From Hallerella sp963629575 (GTDB lineage Bacteria; Fibrobacterota; Fibrobacteria; Fibrobacterales; Fibrobacteraceae), in contig CAVGIM010000007.1 in NCBI GenBank assembly GCA_963629575.1, forward strand, positions 1-64,000: a stretch of 64,000 bases of DNA, read 5' to 3'. Shown piece after piece: positions 1 through 8,364 of this stretch. A program made the position numbers and the translations under genes. The notes beneath the pieces are model-generated. The model searched no databases. It saw only the letters and a list, made by a program, of their open reading frames with translations, and had not been told where the DNA came from. Position 1 is the first letter of the stretch, and the number at the start of each line of letters is the position of its first letter.

Positions 1-68
1 TGGTCAACGTTTCCTGTGCGGCCGTACTGGTTCGAAGATTATGAAAACAGGCTCTAAGATTTGTTGGT

Positions 69-1973
69 TTGCTTGCCTTGTTGCTTGCGATTTTCTTTAT
101 CGCCTGTAGCGATGATTCCGGTTCCGGGACGAGCGCCGGTTTTACTTCCGAAGAGGACGATCCGTCTTCTTATATCGCTGAAAAAATCGTTCCCATCAAG
201 AACAAGACCATCAGCGGCTATGCGCAGAAGGGGCCTTTCAAGGCGGGTTCGGTGGTGGATATTTACGAATTGGAACTCGATGGCAAGACCTTTGCGCAGA
301 CGGGCAAAAGCTTTACGGGAAAGGTGGCGAACGATAAAGGCGAGTTCAAGATTCCGAACGTGTCGCTGAAGAGCCAGTATGCCCTGCTCAAGGTGACCGG
401 TTATTTTACGAGTGAAATCAACGGCGATGGCGTCCGAGCGACGCTGACCGCGGTAACGGATTTGAGCAAGCGCGAAAGTGTAAACGTGAACATCTTGACG
501 CACCTGGAATACGACCGCGTGCTTGCCCTGCTCGGCAAGGGGATGAACTTTACCTCTGCCAAGAAACAGGCGGGGCGCGAGGTGTTGGCTGCTTTCGGGA
601 TAGGTCTTGAAGAAAACGTCGCTGCGGAAGACTTGGACGTGTCCGGAGAAAACGATGCCGATGCGGCCCTTGTAGCGATTAGTAAGTTGGTGCTCGCCGG
701 GGAAAAAGAAGGGACGAATCGAGACGAAGAGGATTTAAGCGGGTTGCTGGCGAGGATCGCCGGGTCGATTGGGGAGAATGGGACATGGGACGGGAGCAGT
801 AGTATAGCTACAAGAATTTCAATTATGGCAGGTGTTAACTGGGGCTTTTTCTGGGATGGTAATGAGTGTCGATTGACCCGTCACTATTTATATGAAAAGG
901 ATCATGTTACGATAAGTGAGTGGCGTGAGGTTTCTTTTTCCCCAGAAATGAACCTCTTCTATCAAATTTTTATTTCATGGCTTTATACAGGGCAGTTCTG
1001 CATGTCTTCGGTAGATGGCAAAATTGTTACAGCACCTGCTTTTTATAAAAATGAGTTTGATGAATTTAATTTGGTGCGGGATGCTTCCTACATGTATCTC
1101 TGTAAAGATGGTAATTGGCGCTTTATTGGGAAAACGATTTCTGATGGAGACAGCGTTACTCAGGAATGGTGCGATAATTTTATTGAAGATCTCAGCAGAG
1201 GCAAGGATGGTGAAATCAGAAAAGGTGATATAACCGGTCTTGATTATAAATATGATGAAAAAATGGGAAAATGGCGAAGAATAGATTCGAAGGATACTTT
1301 GTTTTCTACCGTGTGCACCTTAAACCATGTTGGTGAATTAATAGAAAATATTGTTGATTCAGTAATCTATATTGATGAAACCTATGTTGATACGGCAACC
1401 TATGTTTGCGATGAAAACGGTTGGCGTAAAATAGCTGCAGCGGAAGAAAATTTTGGAGCAACGTGTACCGATAAAAATAGAGGGTTGTGCAAGCAATTTG
1501 GCGATTCAGTCTTTTGTTGCGACTCGAGCGGATGGCGAAAAGCGAATTATAGGGATTATGCTTTTGAAAAGAATGTGATGGAAATTTGTACTTTGGACAA
1601 GCGTGGAAAAATAATGAAGGGTTTGAACGGAGTAAGTTATAAATGTGTCGGCGGAAGTGGTTTTGGCTGTGGTAGTGATATTTTTGGAGTTGATACTTGT
1701 GATTATTTTTCTTATTGGAAGCAGGTCTCAATCTTTGATACTTTGATTTCTCCCTGTGTGAATACAGGAGAAAGATACATCTCCTGTATGGGCAAGAATG
1801 TACTTGTTGAATGTGCAGGCGCTTCTTGGTTTGCTTATGGATGTGTTGGTATCAGTACCGCTGATTCACTTAAAGTCCTTGATTATCGCTCATCGGGAGA
1901 TATTAACAATATCTTTTTTGGGAGAAAATACTGTGATAGGAAGGATGTTGAAGAATGTCCTATAGAAATTTGA
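69..1973 (+). CDS. Mosaic surface lipoprotein with Fibrobacter-type N-terminal domain; probable frameshift in signal peptide
   Basis: The function is unknown; it is predicted to be a lipid-anchored surface protein. The open frame begins with TTG at 69 and gives a hydrophobic segment ending in a lipobox (FIAC, Cys13) and a Ser/Asp-rich linker. Residues 42-180 (ISGYAQKGPFKAGSVVDIYE onward) resemble an N-terminal domain I know from many Fibrobacter lipoproteins. The remainder holds repeated modules with paired Cys and G-W-R endings (for example YVCDENGWRKI, FCCDSSGWRKA), as in the F. succinogenes major paralogous families. An ATG at 41 would give a perfect lipoprotein signal (MKQALRFVGLLALLLAIFF) if one A of the AAAA at 44-47 were removed, so the true start is probably 41 with a 1-base insertion. 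Base composition drops sharply to AT-rich after about 790. Confidence 0.7.
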   Translation: MLALLLAIFFIACSDDSGSGTSAGFTSEEDDPSSYIAEKIVPIKNKTISGYAQKGPFKAGSVVDIYELELDGKTFAQTGKSFTGKVANDKGEFKIPNVSLKSQYALLKVTGYFTSEINGDGVRATLTAVTDLSKRESVNVNILTHLEYDRVLALLGKGMNFTSAKKQAGREVLAAFGIGLEENVAAEDLDVSGENDADAALVAISKLVLAGEKEGTNRDEEDLSGLLARIAGSIGENGTWDGSSSIATRISIMAGVNWGFFWDGNECRLTRHYLYEKDHVTISEWREVSFSPEMNLFYQIFISWLYTGQFCMSSVDGKIVTAPAFYKNEFDEFNLVRDASYMYLCKDGNWRFIGKTISDGDSVTQEWCDNFIEDLSRGKDGEIRKGDITGLDYKYDEKMGKWRRIDSKDTLFSTVCTLNHVGELIENIVDSVIYIDETYVDTATYVCDENGWRKIAAAEENFGATCTDKNRGLCKQFGDSVFCCDSSGWRKANYRDYAFEKNVMEICTLDKRGKIMKGLNGVSYKCVGGSGFGCGSDIFGVDTCDYFSYWKQVSIFDTLISPCVNTGERYISCMGKNVLVECAGASWFAYGCVGISTADSLKVLDYRSSGDINNIFFGRKYCDRKDVEECPIEI

Positions 1974-1999
1974 CTCTGTTAAGTTTCTAACCCCCCCCA

Positions 2000-2040
2000 G
2001 GGAAAGGGCCTTTATAAACCGCTCTTTCCCTTTTCCTTTT
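2000..2040. terminator. Bidirectional rho-independent terminator
   Basis: A 10-bp stem (2000-2009 with 2021-2030, one G-U pair on the + strand) is followed by a T-rich tract at 2031-2040. It ends the lipoprotein gene on the + strand. The last codons of rarA run through it on the - strand, so it may also help to end rarA. A run of eight C (1991-1998) precedes it. Confidence 0.7.
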
Positions 2041-3337
2041 TAATCGCTTTCAGTTCCTGCAGGCGGTCGGCGAGCTTTTTTTCCCTGCCGTATTCGGTCG
2101 GGGTGTAGATTTCGGTGCCGGCGAGTTCTTTCGGGAGATGTTCCTGTGCGGAATAGGCGCCGGGGCTGTCGTGGTCGTAGCGGTAGCCGTTTCCGTAGCC
2201 GAGCTGTTCCCCGACTTTCGTCACGGAATTTCTAAAGGCCTTTGGCACGGGGAGAGTCCCCGTTTGCTTGATAATCGCGTCCGCTTTCATTCCGGCGAGT
2301 TCCACGCTGTTGCTTTTCGGGGCGAGCGAAAGGTAGATAGCCACTTCGTCTAATCCGATAAGGCCTTCGGGAACGCCCATAAAATCGAAAGCTTCTCTTG
2401 CCGCGGTCGCGAGCAGGAGCGCGTTCGGGTCGGCAAGTCCAATGTCTTCCATCGCCATCCGAATCAGTCGCCGGAGAATGAACCGCGGATCTTCGCCGCC
2501 CTGGAGCATCCGGTGCAGCCAATAGACCGCTGCGTCGGGGTCGCTTCCGCGGATGGACTTGTGCAGCGCGGAAATCAGGTTGTAATGTTCCTCGCTCGAT
2601 TTGTCGTAGCGGAGCGGCTTCTTGAACTGGATTTCTTCGAGGAGCGCATTGTCGATCGTCTGCCGATCGCCCAGGTTCTTGGCTATCCATTCGATTTGGT
2701 TCAAGAGGAATCGGGCGTCGCCGTCGGCCTGTGAAACGAGCTTCTGGAGCGTTTCCTCGGAAATTTCGACGTCCCGGAGCTGAAGCCCGCGGGGATGTTC
2801 CTTGAGCGCGAGCCTTGCGAGGCGGGACAGGTCTTTGCCCGAAAGGGGCGCAAATAGGATGAGCTGGCAACGGGAAAGGAGCGCGGAATTGACTTCGAAT
2901 CCCGGATTTTCCGTCGTCGCGCCGATGAGCGTGACCGTTCCGTCTTCGACCGCCTTGAGAAGCGCGTCCTGCTGGCTCTTGTTGAATCGGTGGATTTCGT
3001 CGATGAAGAGGATCGTGCCGCGTCCCAGATCTTCGTAGGTTTTCGCTTCGGAAAGGACCGACTTGATTTCCTTGACGCCGCATTCCACGGCGGAGAGCGC
3101 GACAAAGCGCTTTTTCGTGTGAAGTCGGATGACATTCGCGAGGCTTGTCTTGCCGCAGCCCGGAGGTCCCCAGAAAATCATGCTGGGGACGTTGTCGCTT
3201 TCGACGCTCTGGCGGAGCATGCTGCGGTCGCCGAGGATCTTGTTCTGCCCCAGAAATTCTTCGAGCGAGGTAGGACGGAGCCTTTCGGCGAGCGGTTTTG
3301 CGATGGATTCGGTCATGTCTGCATTATAATATAGCAT
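2012..3337 (-). CDS. rarA: Replication-associated recombination protein A (RarA/MgsA), AAA+ ATPase
   Basis: RarA is a clamp-loader-like AAA+ ATPase that acts at stalled replication forks in the cytoplasm. Walker A (GPPGCGKT, about residues 57-64) and Walker B (LFIDEIH, about 110-116) are present, followed by the family's ATTENPGFEVN segment and the C-terminal tetramerisation region. Length (about 441 residues) is normal. I chose the ATG at 3337 because AGGA lies 8 bases upstream. The ATG at 3316 (MTESIAKPLAERLRP) fits homologue N-termini better but has no ribosome binding site, and a TATAAT lies so close that a leaderless transcript is possible. The gene is single and divergent from the nuo operon. 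Confidence 0.92.
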   Translation of the reverse strand: MLYYNADMTESIAKPLAERLRPTSLEEFLGQNKILGDRSMLRQSVESDNVPSMIFWGPPGCGKTSLANVIRLHTKKRFVALSAVECGVKEIKSVLSEAKTYEDLGRGTILFIDEIHRFNKSQQDALLKAVEDGTVTLIGATTENPGFEVNSALLSRCQLILFAPLSGKDLSRLARLALKEHPRGLQLRDVEISEETLQKLVSQADGDARFLLNQIEWIAKNLGDRQTIDNALLEEIQFKKPLRYDKSSEEHYNLISALHKSIRGSDPDAAVYWLHRMLQGGEDPRFILRRLIRMAMEDIGLADPNALLLATAAREAFDFMGVPEGLIGLDEVAIYLSLAPKSNSVELAGMKADAIIKQTGTLPVPKAFRNSVTKVGEQLGYGNGYRYDHDSPGAYSAQEHLPKELAGTEIYTPTEYGREKKLADRLQELKAIKKEKGKSGL

Positions 3338-3480
3338 TTCGAAATTCCTACTAAAACGCTTTGCCTTTTTGCGGAATTTTGCGGAGAATGCCCGCCCTTT
3401 TGGAAACTTTTGGAGCTTTTGAGCGCTCGCGGGGAGACTTATTTCTATCTTTTCCCGTGACATTTACGAGGTATCGTTCT

Positions 3481-4122
3481 ATGGCAGTCGAAGCCCAAGA
3501 AGCCAGTTTTTTTACAACGAAACTTGACTTCATCGTCAACTGGGGACGAAAAAATTCCCTGTGGCCGTTTCCCTATGGCACGGCTTGTTGCGCGATTGAG
3601 TTCATGAGTACGGAAACAAGCCCCTACGACCTTTCGCGTATCGGTTCCGAATATGTCCGCTTTACGCCGCGCCAGTCCGACGTGCTGGCTGTCCAGGGGA
3701 CAATCACTTACAAACAGGCCCCGATTCTCAAGCGCATCTACGAACAGATAGCCGAGCCGAAGTGGGTTATCGCGATGGGAGCGTGCGCGACTTCCGGCGG
3801 CGTCTATGACTGCTACTGCACGGTGCCGGGCATCGACAACATCATCCCGGTGGACGTCTATATCGGCGGTTGTCCGAGCCGTCCCGAAGCCTTCTTCGAT
3901 GCGATGTTCGATATCCAGAAGAAGCTTTCCGACGAATCCTATATGAAGCAGCGGAAGGAACGCGTCCGGGAACAGGTGGAACTTTTGCGGGCAAAGACCG
4001 CCGAGGCGAAGCGCGAACTTGCCGAATATTCCCGCGAGAAGGCCGAAGAAATCAGGGAAAAGGCGAAAAGTTTCAAGGATGCCGCTATCCGCAAGGCTGA
4101 ATTTTGGAAGGAGAATCCGTAA
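3481..4122 (+). CDS. nuoB: NADH-quinone oxidoreductase subunit B
   Basis: NuoB carries the terminal [4Fe-4S] cluster N2 that passes electrons to quinone in the Complex I peripheral arm. The ligands are visible: adjacent Cys36-Cys37 (GTACCAIEFM), Cys102 (MGACATSGG) and Cys131 (GGCPSRPE). The start at 3481 has GAGG nine bases upstream; a longer frame upstream is not conserved. Residues from about 152 to 213 form a highly charged Lys/Glu/Arg tail, probably a long helix, not found in the short canonical NuoB. It is the first gene of the operon, and its stop overlaps the nuoC start (TAATG). No nuoA precedes it. Confidence 0.95.
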   Translation: MAVEAQEASFFTTKLDFIVNWGRKNSLWPFPYGTACCAIEFMSTETSPYDLSRIGSEYVRFTPRQSDVLAVQGTITYKQAPILKRIYEQIAEPKWVIAMGACATSGGVYDCYCTVPGIDNIIPVDVYIGGCPSRPEAFFDAMFDIQKKLSDESYMKQRKERVREQVELLRAKTAEAKRELAEYSREKAEEIREKAKSFKDAAIRKAEFWKENP

Positions 4123-4772
4123 TGGTCGCGTCCGATAATGTGAAGGAACCGATTGTCGCTACCCCGGAAGCGCGCAAGGCGTTCGAAGAATCCGCGCTGA
4201 AGATCCTCGAAAAGTGGGGCGTTTCCCGCTCCGAAAAGAATCCGTGGGGACTTACCGTCGTTGCCGGGCGTGACTGCTTGCACGATGTCGTCGCGTCTAT
4301 TCGGGACGATCTGAAACTCGACATGCTTCTCGATATCGTCGGAATTGATTATCTCGGGATGAAAAATTACGCCGGACCTCGGTTTGCGGTCGAGTATGTT
4401 TTGAAGAGCGTCTATGAACCGTTCAAGCGCCTGGTCGTGAAGGTTTTTGCCGAAGAAGCCGACCTGAACGTTCCGACGATTTCGGATTTGTATCCGATCG
4501 CGAACTGGCAGGAGCGCGAAGTCTATGACCAGTTCGGGGTAAACTTTGTCGGCCATCCGGACCTCCGCCGCTTGCTGAACCACGTGGAATTTGTGGGACA
4601 TCCGCTACGAAAGGATTACCCGGCGCACCGCCGCCAGTGGCTTTCGACAAACGATTATCTGTATCCGGCGCTAGAAAAGCGGCTAGAATCCAAGGGCTAC
4701 CGCATTCTGGAACGCCCGAAGGAAATCTTGCCGAACGAAGTTGAATATTTGACAGGGAGCATCAGAAAATGA
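4122..4772 (+). CDS. nuoC: NADH-quinone oxidoreductase subunit C (30 kDa)
   Basis: This is a structural subunit of the Complex I hydrophilic arm and packs against NuoD. The family signature is at residues 131-150 (EREVYDQFGVNFVGHPDLRR), followed by the conserved PLRKDYP. The start at 4122 has GGAAGGAG upstream and overlaps the nuoB stop. NuoC and NuoD are separate genes here, unlike the NuoCD fusion of E. coli; the stop overlaps the nuoD ATG (ATGA). Confidence 0.95.
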   Translation: MVASDNVKEPIVATPEARKAFEESALKILEKWGVSRSEKNPWGLTVVAGRDCLHDVVASIRDDLKLDMLLDIVGIDYLGMKNYAGPRFAVEYVLKSVYEPFKRLVVKVFAEEADLNVPTISDLYPIANWQEREVYDQFGVNFVGHPDLRRLLNHVEFVGHPLRKDYPAHRRQWLSTNDYLYPALEKRLESKGYRILERPKEILPNEVEYLTGSIRK

Positions 4773-5962
4773 AGGTTCTCACTCCTGAAGGCGAAGAAAA
4801 GAACTTGATGGTGCTGAACATCGGTCCGTCGCACGGTGCGACGCACGGATGCTTGCGCTACATTACGGCTCTCGACGGCGAAAATATCGCGGCCTCTGTC
4901 GGGGAAATCGGCTATCTGCACCGCGGATTCGAGAAGATGGCGGAACGCGGAACGTGGCAGCAGGTTCTTCCGCTGACCGACCGTCTGGACTACTGCTCGG
5001 CGATGATGAACAATTTCGCCTATTGCCGTGCCGCGGAACAGATGCTCGGCATCGAAATCCCGGAACGCGCCAAGGTTCTCCGCGTCATCGTGAACGAGCT
5101 TTCCCGCATCGCGGACCATTTTATCTGTGTCGCAGCCGCTGCGCAGGATCTCGGTTCGACGACCGGCTTCTTCTACCTGTTCGATTCCCGCGAAATGACG
5201 ATGCGCATCTGGGAAAAGCTGACCGGGGCGCGCCTCACGAACAGCTACGGGCGAATCGGCGGGCTTTACCGCGATACTTACGAAGGCTTTGAAGAGGACG
5301 TTCTCGCCGTCTGCAAGCAGGTCGGGAAGAACTTGAAGGACGTTCACGCGTGCTTTGACCGGAACCGCATTTTCCTCGACCGTACGGTCGATGTGGCGAA
5401 GATTTCCGGCGAACGGGCTATTGCCTGGGGCTGGACCGGTCCGTGCCTCCGCGCGACGGGCGTGGCGAGCGACCTGCGAAAGGATGAACCGTATTGGGAT
5501 TATGAAACCTACGACTGGAACGTGGTGACGGGAACCCACGGCGACGTTTTCGACAGGCTCATGGTGCGCCTTGCCGAGGCGGAAGAATCCGTGAAGATTA
5601 TCCGCCAGGCGTTGAAGCGTCTCGCTCCGGGACCGGTGAGCGTCGAGGATCCCCGTATCCGGATTCCGTCGCACGAACGCGTCTATCAGGACATGGAAGC
5701 CTTGGCGGGAAGATTCAAGAGCGTCTTCGAAGGCATTCGGATTCCTGCGGGCGAGTATTATTCCGGTTCCGAGACGGCGAACGGGGAGCTCGGCTTTACG
5801 CTGGTTTCCGACGGCTCCGGCCATCCGTGGCGAGTCAAGGTCCGTCCGCCTTGCTTTACGCAGTTTGCGGCGTTCCATGAACTGGTCGAAGGCGGCATGA
5901 TCGCGGATTCCATCGCCTGTCTGTCGAGCATCAACATTATCGCGGGAGAATTGGACAGATGA
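4769..5962 (+). CDS. nuoD: NADH-quinone oxidoreductase subunit D (49 kDa)
   Basis: This is the quinone-site subunit of Complex I, related to the large subunit of [NiFe] hydrogenases. The N-terminal GPSHGATHGCLRY and HRGFEK segments, the DRLDYCS motif and the C-terminal SINIIAGELDR ending are all typical. The length of 397 residues is normal. ATGA overlaps at both ends (nuoC upstream, nuoE downstream) indicate translational coupling. Confidence 0.96.
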   Translation: MKVLTPEGEEKNLMVLNIGPSHGATHGCLRYITALDGENIAASVGEIGYLHRGFEKMAERGTWQQVLPLTDRLDYCSAMMNNFAYCRAAEQMLGIEIPERAKVLRVIVNELSRIADHFICVAAAAQDLGSTTGFFYLFDSREMTMRIWEKLTGARLTNSYGRIGGLYRDTYEGFEEDVLAVCKQVGKNLKDVHACFDRNRIFLDRTVDVAKISGERAIAWGWTGPCLRATGVASDLRKDEPYWDYETYDWNVVTGTHGDVFDRLMVRLAEAEESVKIIRQALKRLAPGPVSVEDPRIRIPSHERVYQDMEALAGRFKSVFEGIRIPAGEYYSGSETANGELGFTLVSDGSGHPWRVKVRPPCFTQFAAFHELVEGGMIADSIACLSSINIIAGELDR

Positions 5963-7047
5963 GTCACGTTAAAGGCGCCATTCACGACGTTGCCAATAAT
6001 ACGCTTGCCTATACCCATGGTCCGATTCCTGTCGAGACCTTGCCGTCTCCGGCGGACCAGCTTGGGCATGCGAACCCAATCCAGGCGCAGCCTTCCTGGG
6101 GAGAAATCGCTCCGTTTCTGGAAACTCCCGCTATCAAGGAACGCGTCTCGGACCTGCTTTCCCGCTATCCGGTGGGGCAGGGCGCGCTTCTCGAAGTTCT
6201 CTGGCTTGCGCAGGATGCCATCGGATGGCTTCCGCACGAGGCGATTCGCTGGGCGGCGGATGTCTGCGGATGCTCCGCGGCCCACGCTTACGGTGTCTCG
6301 ACATTCTACACAATGTACAAGCATGTTCCGACCGGAAGGTTCCTCCTCCAGTTCTGCCACAACATCAGCTGCCACTTGCGCGGCGCACCGAGCATTCTCG
6401 AATATGCGCAAAAGGCGCTGAACATCAAGAGCGGGGAAACGACTCCCGACGGTCTCTTTACGATTGTCGAAGTGGAATGCCTGGCCGCCTGCGGAAACGC
6501 CCCGGCGATGCTTGTCAATGACGACTACGCGACGGACGTGGAAAACGACGAACTGGTCATGAAGCCTGGTGTGGGACTTACGCCCGAACGATTTGACAAG
6601 ATTCTCAAGTGGTGCTACGCCCGCGAGGAAAAGTTCCCCGGGAAGGAACCACCGCGGGAAGTTCTCGGCGGCATGGTGAAAGGCCACGGTGGACATGCAG
6701 GCGCTCCCGGCGCGACGGCAAAGCCCCAGATTTCCGATTACGCTCCGCCATCCCCGGTGTTGAACGTTGTCGCCCTGGTCGATGCGAACGGTGCGATTCT
6801 TACCTGGAAAGGCGCTCCGGAATTTACGGAACTGACCGTCGAAAAGAATGTCGGCGGCAAATGGTCCGAAGTCGGAAAGCCCGGAGTGAAGGACAAGCAG
6901 TTTGTCGATCCCGAAGGACATGTCGGTGACGAATACCGGATGATTGCGGTAAGCGGAACTCGTACGGCGAAGCCTTCCCGCGTTTCGGTCGCGAAGGCGG
7001 CGCCTCTTCCCCCCGAAGATTCGGCAACCCCAAAGAAGGTTGGTTGA
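5959..7047 (+). CDS. nuoE: NADH-quinone oxidoreductase subunit E with C-terminal fibronectin III-like extension
   Basis: NuoE holds the [2Fe-2S] cluster N1a in the NADH dehydrogenase module. The thioredoxin-like domain spans about residues 55-220, with ligands Cys133, Cys138, Cys174 and Cys178. At 362 residues it is roughly twice the usual length. There is a Pro-rich N-terminal extension of about 50 residues and, after a Gly/His/Ala linker (about 236-258), a domain at about 263-345 with the look of a fibronectin type III or similar beta-sandwich (PSPVLNVVALVDANGAILTW and a late YRMIAVSGTRTAKPS). That fusion is unusual for a cytoplasmic subunit. Its stop is 2 bases before the nuoF ATG. Confidence 0.93.
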   Translation: MSHVKGAIHDVANNTLAYTHGPIPVETLPSPADQLGHANPIQAQPSWGEIAPFLETPAIKERVSDLLSRYPVGQGALLEVLWLAQDAIGWLPHEAIRWAADVCGCSAAHAYGVSTFYTMYKHVPTGRFLLQFCHNISCHLRGAPSILEYAQKALNIKSGETTPDGLFTIVEVECLAACGNAPAMLVNDDYATDVENDELVMKPGVGLTPERFDKILKWCYAREEKFPGKEPPREVLGGMVKGHGGHAGAPGATAKPQISDYAPPSPVLNVVALVDANGAILTWKGAPEFTELTVEKNVGGKWSEVGKPGVKDKQFVDPEGHVGDEYRMIAVSGTRTAKPSRVSVAKAAPLPPEDSATPKKVG

Positions 7048-7049
7048 TC

Positions 7050-8360
7050 ATGCAAGATTCGATGAAAGTTTGCACGGCGAATTTTGGAAAGCACGCCCAG
7101 GACATTGAAGCCTACAGGAAGCTCGGCGGCTATTCCACGATTTCGTCTTCCCTGTTCGAAATGTCCCAGTTCGAAGCGATCGACCGCGTCCAGCGTTCCG
7201 GTCTTCGCGGACGTGGCGGTGCGGGTTTTCCGACCGGGATGAAGTGGAGTTTCGTTCCGCGCAATACGGGAAAGCCTGTCTATATCGTCGTCAATGCGGA
7301 CGAAGGAGAAGGCGGAACCTACAAGGATCACTATCTTCTGCTCGAAGATCCGCATCGGCTGATCGAAGGCTTGATCATTGCCGGCTGGGCGCTTGGGGCG
7401 CGTTGCGCCTACATCTATGCCCGTGGCGAGTTTCTCCCCTGCATCGAAAGCGTAAACAAGGCGCTGAACCAGGCCTATGCGGCCGGATACCTCGGCGAAA
7501 ACATCGGCGGGACGAAGTTCTGTTTCGATATTTTTGTACATCGCGGAGCGGGCGCCTACATTTGCGGTGAAGAAACCGCTCTCATCAACTCGCTCGAAGG
7601 CCAGAAGGGACAGCCTCGCCTGAAGCCTCCCTTCCCGGCCGTTGCCGGAGCCTGGGCGTCTCCGACATGCGTGAACAACGTGGAAACGATTATGTCGCTT
7701 CCGTGGATTTTCTCGCATCCGGTGGAAGAATACACCAAGATGGGAACTCCCCGCGCGCATGGTACGAAAGTGTTCTGCGTCTCGGGCGATGTCAAGCGGC
7801 CCGGCGTCTATGAAGCGCCGCTGGGGACTCCGCTCATGGAAATGCTCACGAGCGAGGAATATTGCCAGGGAATCGTAGGCAATCTGAAAGGCGTAATTCC
7901 CGGAGGTTCCTCCTGCCCACCGCTCCTCCCCGAAGAGTGCGAAACGGCGACGCTCGACTACGAGTGCATGGCCTCCTTAAAGACGATGTTCGGGTCGGGC
8001 GCTATCATCGTGTTCAACGATACGCACAGCGCAGTCGATATCCTGGATGTTCTCGGACATTTCTATTCCCACGAATCGTGCGGACAGTGCACGCCTTGTC
8101 GCGAAGGCACGGGATTTGCGCGACGCGTTCTCGACGCGATGATGCGCGGAGAAGGGCACGACGGCGACATTGAACTCTTGCAGGACATTTCCGCGGGATT
8201 TGGCGGAACGACCATCTGCCCGCTCGCTCTTTCGCTTGGAGGCCCGCTGAATGTCTATACGCGAAAGTATCGCGCGGATTTTGAAGAGTACATTGCGAAA
8301 AACCCAAATCATGCGGAACCCCGTATGAGATCGAACGTGCGTCTGGGAGCTTATTGGTAA
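7050..8360 (+). CDS. nuoF: NADH-quinone oxidoreductase subunit F (NADH/FMN-binding)
   Basis: NuoF oxidises NADH using FMN and passes electrons to the [4Fe-4S] cluster N3. The Gly-rich NADH site is at residues 51-63 (GLRGRGGAGFPTG) and the FMN region at about 166-193 (GAGAYICGEETALINSLEGQ). Cluster ligands are Cys344, Cys347, Cys350 (SCGQCTPC) and Cys390 (TTICPLA). The start is the ATG at 7050 with AAGAAGG upstream, not the TTG at 7044 that overlaps nuoE. Confidence 0.96.
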   Translation: MQDSMKVCTANFGKHAQDIEAYRKLGGYSTISSSLFEMSQFEAIDRVQRSGLRGRGGAGFPTGMKWSFVPRNTGKPVYIVVNADEGEGGTYKDHYLLLEDPHRLIEGLIIAGWALGARCAYIYARGEFLPCIESVNKALNQAYAAGYLGENIGGTKFCFDIFVHRGAGAYICGEETALINSLEGQKGQPRLKPPFPAVAGAWASPTCVNNVETIMSLPWIFSHPVEEYTKMGTPRAHGTKVFCVSGDVKRPGVYEAPLGTPLMEMLTSEEYCQGIVGNLKGVIPGGSSCPPLLPEECETATLDYECMASLKTMFGSGAIIVFNDTHSAVDILDVLGHFYSHESCGQCTPCREGTGFARRVLDAMMRGEGHDGDIELLQDISAGFGGTTICPLALSLGGPLNVYTRKYRADFEEYIAKNPNHAEPRMRSNVRLGAYW

Positions 8361-8364
8361 TCTT

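Noticed and set aside
1991..1998. Run of eight C as a possible phase-variation tract
   Set aside because: It lies after the stop codon and before the terminator, not in a promoter or coding frame, so length changes would have little effect.
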